Shown: positions 60,703 through 64,000 of the stretch, piece by piece | Layout: each line of letters opens with the position of its first letter | How positions within the stretch are numbered: position 1 is the first letter of the stretch | Assembly (NCBI GenBank): GCA_903850425.1 | Contig: CAINLR010000136.1 | Span: 1-64,000, forward strand | Length of the DNA stretch: 64,000 nucleotides | DNA from: an uncultured Verrucomicrobia subdivision 3 bacterium | Lineage (GTDB): Bacteria; Verrucomicrobiota; Verrucomicrobiia; Limisphaerales; UBA11358 | Direction: 5' to 3' | Position numbers and translations under genes: made by a program | Notes under the pieces: generated by a model | Told to the model about the DNA's origin: nothing | Database searches by the model: none | Seen by the model: only the letters and a program-made list of their open reading frames with translations

Positions 60703-62094
60703 TCAGGAGGCCAAGTGCAGGAGGCCCAGCTTGACGCAGCACCAAACCAGACCGAAGGCCACCCCGGCGGTGACCGGGATGGTGAGAATCCAGGCCCAGA
60801 CAATGCGCTCCACCACGCCCAGTTTCAAAGCGCTGAACCGTTTGGCGCAGCCCACGCCCATGATGCTGGTGCTGATCGCGTGTGTGGTGGAAACTGGCAT
60901 GCCCAGCGAGCCCGTAATGGCGAGCACGGTGGCCGCCGTCGTTTCCGCCGCAAAGCCGTGGACCGGCTGGAGCTTCACCATTTTGTGCCCCATGGTTTTG
61001 ATGATGCGCCAGCCACCGGCCGCCGTGCCGGCCGCCATGGTCAGGGCGCAGAGAATTACCACCCAATTCGGTATGGCTTGGCTTTTCACATCCGCCGGCG
61101 CAGGCATGTAGCCAAATTGCAGGAAGCCAGGCAAGGCGCACATGATATGATCGCCCAAAGTCAGGCTGAAGGGATTGGAACCTTCCTTCGTGACGAGAAA
61201 ACTCGCCCAGGACGGCAGGTCGGCAAAAATCCCGGACGTGGTGGCCGCCACGAGGGCGAGCGTGATAATGCCCATGCACTTGGTGGCGTCGTTCATGCCA
61301 TGCCCAAATCCCATGTAAGCCGAGCTGAACAACTGCAACTTTCCAAAGACGCGGCTGACGGTGGCGGGCCGCCATTTATGCAACAGGACATACAAAAAGA
61401 TCATGAAGAGGTAGCCGACGAAAAATCCCAGGAGTGGCGAAGTGAACATCGGCACGATCACCTTGTAGAACAGCCCGCTCTTGTCGCCCTGTGGTTTGAC
61501 TTCGGTTTCCACCACCGCCGCCCGGCCGCAAAAGGCCACCACCTGCACCGCGTTCGTGCCCATGAAAATGCTGTGTGTGCCATTGGTTCTTAAACGATCA
61601 CCCAGCACCGTGAGGACTTCCGGCGAGGCGGGAATCAGTTTCTTTTCCTTTTTATCTTTCACCTCGGTCCATTTGACGGCGCTCCAGACCGACACCGGCT
61701 TGCCATCTTTGGCCACCAGCGGCTTGACGTTATCCAGGCAAACCGCATAGGCCACCGCTGATCCGACTAGGCATCCGACCAGCGCATGACTGGAACTGGA
61801 CGGCAGGCCGAAATACCAAGTGAGCAGATTCCAGCCGATGGCCGCCAGCAGCCCGCAAACCAAGACGCCTTGTGTTACATAATGGGCATCCACCAGGCCG
61901 CTGGAGATGGTCTTGGCCACGGCCAGTCCGAAAAAAGCGCCGAACATGTTCGTCACCGCTGCCAGCATGACGGCCTGGCGCGGTGTCAGCACCTTGGTGC
62001 CGACCACGGTGGCGATGGCATTGGCCGTATCATGGAAGCCGTTTGTGTAAGTGAACACCAGCGCCACTAAGACCACGGTTAAGACCAGAAGCAT
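60703..62094 (-). CDS. PiT-type inorganic phosphate transporter
   Basis: The protein has 463 residues with about ten to twelve membrane helices. The duplicated PiT signature is clear: TNGFHDTANAIATVVGTKVL near the start and FGHGMNDATKCMGIITLAL in the second half. A cytoplasmic insertion with SAVKWTEVKDKKEKKLIPAS lies in the middle. It carries phosphate with a coupling ion. The DUF47 gene ends 5 bases before its ATG, on the same strand, a pairing that is common for PiT and its regulator. Confidence 0.92.
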   Translation of the reverse strand: MLLVLTVVLVALVFTYTNGFHDTANAIATVVGTKVLTPRQAVMLAAVTNMFGAFFGLAVAKTISSGLVDAHYVTQGVLVCGLLAAIGWNLLTWYFGLPSSSSHALVGCLVGSAVAYAVCLDNVKPLVAKDGKPVSVWSAVKWTEVKDKKEKKLIPASPEVLTVLGDRLRTNGTHSIFMGTNAVQVVAFCGRAAVVETEVKPQGDKSGLFYKVIVPMFTSPLLGFFVGYLFMIFLYVLLHKWRPATVSRVFGKLQLFSSAYMGFGHGMNDATKCMGIITLALVAATTSGIFADLPSWASFLVTKEGSNPFSLTLGDHIMCALPGFLQFGYMPAPADVKSQAIPNWVVILCALTMAAGTAAGGWRIIKTMGHKMVKLQPVHGFAAETTAATVLAITGSLGMPVSTTHAISTSIMGVGCAKRFSALKLGVVERIVWAWILTIPVTAGVAFGLVWCCVKLGLLHLAS

Positions 62095-62099
62095 GGCGG

Positions 62100-62729
62100 T
62101 CAGGAGTTCTTCAGCACGATTTGCATGACGACATTGCCGGTGTCGTGGCAGCGGTCCACGACTTTTTCCATCAGCTCATAGACATCGCGGATGATCATGG
62201 CGCGCAGCGGGTCGAACTTGCCGGCATAGAGATCGCGCAGCAGCTCGTTCATGTATTTGTCGGCCTCACTCTCCACATATTGGAGTCGGTCATTGAGCTG
62301 TTTGATTTTTTCCAGGTCTTTCATGTTTCGCAGTTGCTTGACCATTTCATGCACAGCATCGGTGGCCTTGGCCATCATGTCGGCCTGCTTGGAAAAATCC
62401 ACCCCTTCCATGTGCGGGCTAGCGATGACCAACCGCTCGGCGAGCTTCTCAGCCGCCTTGGGAATGCGGTAAAGGCCACGGGCGAGCGCTTCAATGTCCT
62501 CGCGCTCCAGGCCCGTCACAAAGGTCTGCACCAATTCCACGCTGATCTGCTCGGAAATTTTCTTTTCCTTGCGGCGCACGAGAATGAGATCGTCGAAATT
62601 CTGCGTGTTGCGGGGTGATTGGATCAACTCGATGACGAGCCGGACACTCTCGTGGCATTCCTGCGCGGCGGCTTCAAGCAGTTCCTGAAACCGGTCGCCT
62701 TTGCTGAAAAGTTGCTGGATGGAAAACAT
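62100..62729 (-). CDS. DUF47 (PhoU-like) protein, partner of the phosphate transporter
   Basis: The protein has 209 residues, all helical, in the PhoU-like order: FQELLEAAAQECHESVRLVI, RRKEKKISEQISVELVQTF, DIEALARGLYRIPKAAEKLA and IIRDVYELMEKVVDRCHDTG. DUF47 proteins sit beside PiT transporters and are thought to regulate them. It is the first gene of the pair and lies just upstream of the transporter. Confidence 0.9.
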   Translation of the reverse strand: MFSIQQLFSKGDRFQELLEAAAQECHESVRLVIELIQSPRNTQNFDDLILVRRKEKKISEQISVELVQTFVTGLEREDIEALARGLYRIPKAAEKLAERLVIASPHMEGVDFSKQADMMAKATDAVHEMVKQLRNMKDLEKIKQLNDRLQYVESEADKYMNELLRDLYAGKFDPLRAMIIRDVYELMEKVVDRCHDTGNVVMQIVLKNS

Positions 62730-63041
62730 GCGCGCAAAGTGTTACCAAGAATACTTATGCGTGCACGCAAAATCAGGTGGCCTTTAGCGCCGGCGACGGT
62801 CCTGGACCTTCAAAATACAGCGTTCCGGTAGAAATTCATGGGAAGGAAGAACCGCGGATAGTTTCCTCAATTGCGCGTCGTGCCGGTGGCGCGTCCCCGT
62901 CGGCCGCGCGCGGGTTCGCCTTGGCAACCAGCGCAGAATCTGTATCCACTGATCCGTTTCAAGGCACTGGGAATGGAATATCTTGCCGCAAGATCGGAAA
63001 GCATGGCCACGCGTCGGACGGACGTTCGCGTGGATGCGCAG
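62730..63041. other. Intergenic stretch, no gene seen
   Basis: About 310 bases lie between the DUF47 gene and the small membrane protein gene. The weak plus-strand frame at 62777-63058 shows no known pattern and is GC-rich background. The promoter of the phosphate pair should be near 62730-62800. Confidence 0.45.
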
Positions 63042-63236
63042 CTAAGCCAGGCAAATGAAAAGTGCGCCCACGAAAGCGAACACGCCCAGCCAGTTCACCG
63101 ATTTCGGACTTAAACTGCTGACGGCATTCTGGTTCGGAGCGGGAACTTGAACGCCCCATTTACGCAGCAGGATAGTGGACAGGAGCAGCGTCGAGGTCAC
63201 CGCCATTATGGTGAATACAAAGGTGCTAGTATGCAT
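63042..63236 (-). CDS. Small membrane protein, 64 residues
   Basis: The product has two hydrophobic helices (TFVFTIMAVTSTLLLSTILL and WLGVFAFVGALFICLA) separated by a polar stretch (PAPNQNAVSSLSPK). The frame is good, but nothing identifies a family. It lies between the phosphate pair and the chemotaxis receptor and is probably expressed alone. Confidence 0.5.
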   Translation of the reverse strand: MHTSTFVFTIMAVTSTLLLSTILLRKWGVQVPAPNQNAVSSLSPKSVNWLGVFAFVGALFICLA

Positions 63237-63300
63237 GATGATAACTTAGCATACCATATGCCGCGGATTTGGCGAGGGCGGCGCTTGCTACGCCATCGCG

Positions 63301-64000
63301 TCAATGGCCGAGGCTGACGAGATTCTCCGCGCGTGTGTTGCGACCGGCTGGCCGGCGGGCAGTTGCGTTAAGCGCCAACGCCGGCGGCGTCTGCTGCGTC
63401 GCTGCGGGCGGGGCCGGCGTGGCGGTGCCGTCAATTAATTTCCCCAACTCCGCCACCGCATACTTCAGGGCATCCGCGTGGTGATTCAGATCTTCCGCCG
63501 ACAGTGCGCTGGCTTCTGCAGCGGCCGCGTTGGACTGCGTCAAAGAGTCCATTTGCGACATTGTGGCGTCCAATTGGGTGATACCCTGACTCTGTTCAGC
63601 CGAGGCGCTGGACACTTCGGCCACCAATTGGTCGAGCTGGGACACTCGCGTGTCAATTTCTTCGAGCTTGGCCGCGACGCGCTGGCTGATTTGGACGCCT
63701 TGCGTGGTCCGGTTGATGGCAATTTCAATTTTGCTGGCGGTTTCCTTTGCTGCCTGCGCGCTGCGTTGGGCCAGGTTGCGGACCTCCTCTGCCACCACGG
63801 CAAAGCCGAGGCCGGCCCCGCCGGCCCGCGCGGCTTCCACCGCGGCATTCAATGCGAGAATATTGGTCTGGAACGCAATCTCATCAATGGTTTTGATGAT
63901 CTTGGCGATTTCGGAACTGCTGCTCGTGATCTCCTGCATGGCGGCAGACATGTTCCGGATCTCGGTCGTGCCAGTCTCGGCAGCGGCCCGCGCCAACCCG
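63301..64000 (-). CDS. Methyl-accepting chemotaxis protein, C-terminal part (runs off the window)
   Basis: The visible part is about 232 residues, cut by the window end at 64000. It contains the signalling hairpin tip: [21 protein letters not shown] followed by [19 protein letters not shown], the CheA/CheW contact region. Flanking coiled coils have methylation-type residues. The C-terminal tail is short and Ala/Pro-rich, without an NWETF-type pentapeptide. The sensor part is outside the window. Confidence 0.92.
   Translation of the reverse strand, partial: GLARAAAETGTTEIRNMSAAMQEITSSSSEIAKIIKTIDEIAFQTNILALNAAVEAARAGGAGLGFAVVAEEVRNLAQRSAQAAKETASKIEIAINRTTQGVQISQRVAAKLEEIDTRVSQLDQLVAEVSSASAEQSQGITQLDATMSQMDSLTQSNAAAAEASALSAEDLNHHADALKYAVAELGKLIDGTATPAPPAATQQTPPALALNATARRPAGRNTRAENLVSLGH

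Noticed and set aside
1-64000. tRNA, rRNA, origin of replication or CRISPR array
   Set aside because: I looked for T-loop-type GTTCGAATC stretches, DnaA-box clusters and short spaced repeats in intergenic DNA and found nothing convincing. A covariance-model search would be more sensitive.

Overview
The window looks like chromosome from a free-living member of the Verrucomicrobiota, probably the Pedosphaera/Limisphaera group (former subdivision 3). This is inferred from gene content only: a short pseudopilin of the type expanded in that phylum, a PEP-CTERM exported protein, a DUF1080 lipoprotein, a giant autotransporter-type repeat protein with an N-terminal pectin lyase, several secreted glycosidases and esterases, and a flagellar block. 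Most chromosomal genes here have no obvious Shine-Dalgarno site. The leader-bearing genes of the accessory region do.

Region 1 (1-12.0 kb) is a decaying accessory region. It holds a Sel1-type tail, a truncated acyltransferase, an IS3 remnant, a RelB/YafQ toxin-antitoxin pair, a phage portal pseudogene fused to a replication-relaxation pseudogene, a CHC2/TOPRIM primase, a DUF6166 gene, a DUF4143 ATPase, a frameshifted zinc-ribbon gene, a Fic gene with an overlapping inhibitor-like frame, and a WGR/ligase-like gene cut by an ISL3 remnant that also supplies the start of the next gene. Three of these genes are preceded by copies of the same roughly 100-bp leader.

Region 2 (12.0-21.1 kb) is mostly housekeeping and single genes: SMP-30 hydrolase, YvlD-like membrane protein, trmB, Tat-exported aldo/keto reductase, dtd, DUF1080 lipoprotein, GIY-YIG-like protein, pseudopilin and an exported OB-fold-like protein.

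Region 3 (21.3-31.1 kb) is the most interesting part: eleven co-directional genes encoding a vWA protein, a PspA-like coiled coil, a substrate-binding/OmpA fusion, a taurine/nitrate-type ABC permease and ATPase, three membrane or coiled-coil proteins, a small soluble protein, an AAA+ ATPase and a lysine-tailed protein. It looks like an envelope-stress or cell-wall sensing machine built around an ABC importer.

Region 4 (31.1-37.6 kb, minus strand) is flagellar: flhA, flhF, a small membrane protein, fliA, motA, motB and a small Cys-containing protein. It is followed by uvrB, which carries an in-frame palindromic insert.

Region 5 (40.1-58.1 kb) handles sugars. It has a GH43 enzyme, an esterase, a PEP-CTERM protein, a minus-strand cluster (GDP-mannose-epimerase-like, small membrane protein, GHMP kinase, alpha-L-fucosidase, tandem nucleotidyltransferase), a divergent AraC regulator with three phased TGTCCA repeats, a sugar nucleotidyltransferase, HupE, and a 2201-aa rhamnogalacturonan-lyase repeat protein.

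Region 6 (58.1-64.0 kb, minus strand) holds a DUF4404 gene, tmk, cysS, a PiT phosphate transporter with its DUF47 partner, a small membrane protein and the C-terminal part of a chemotaxis receptor cut by the window edge.
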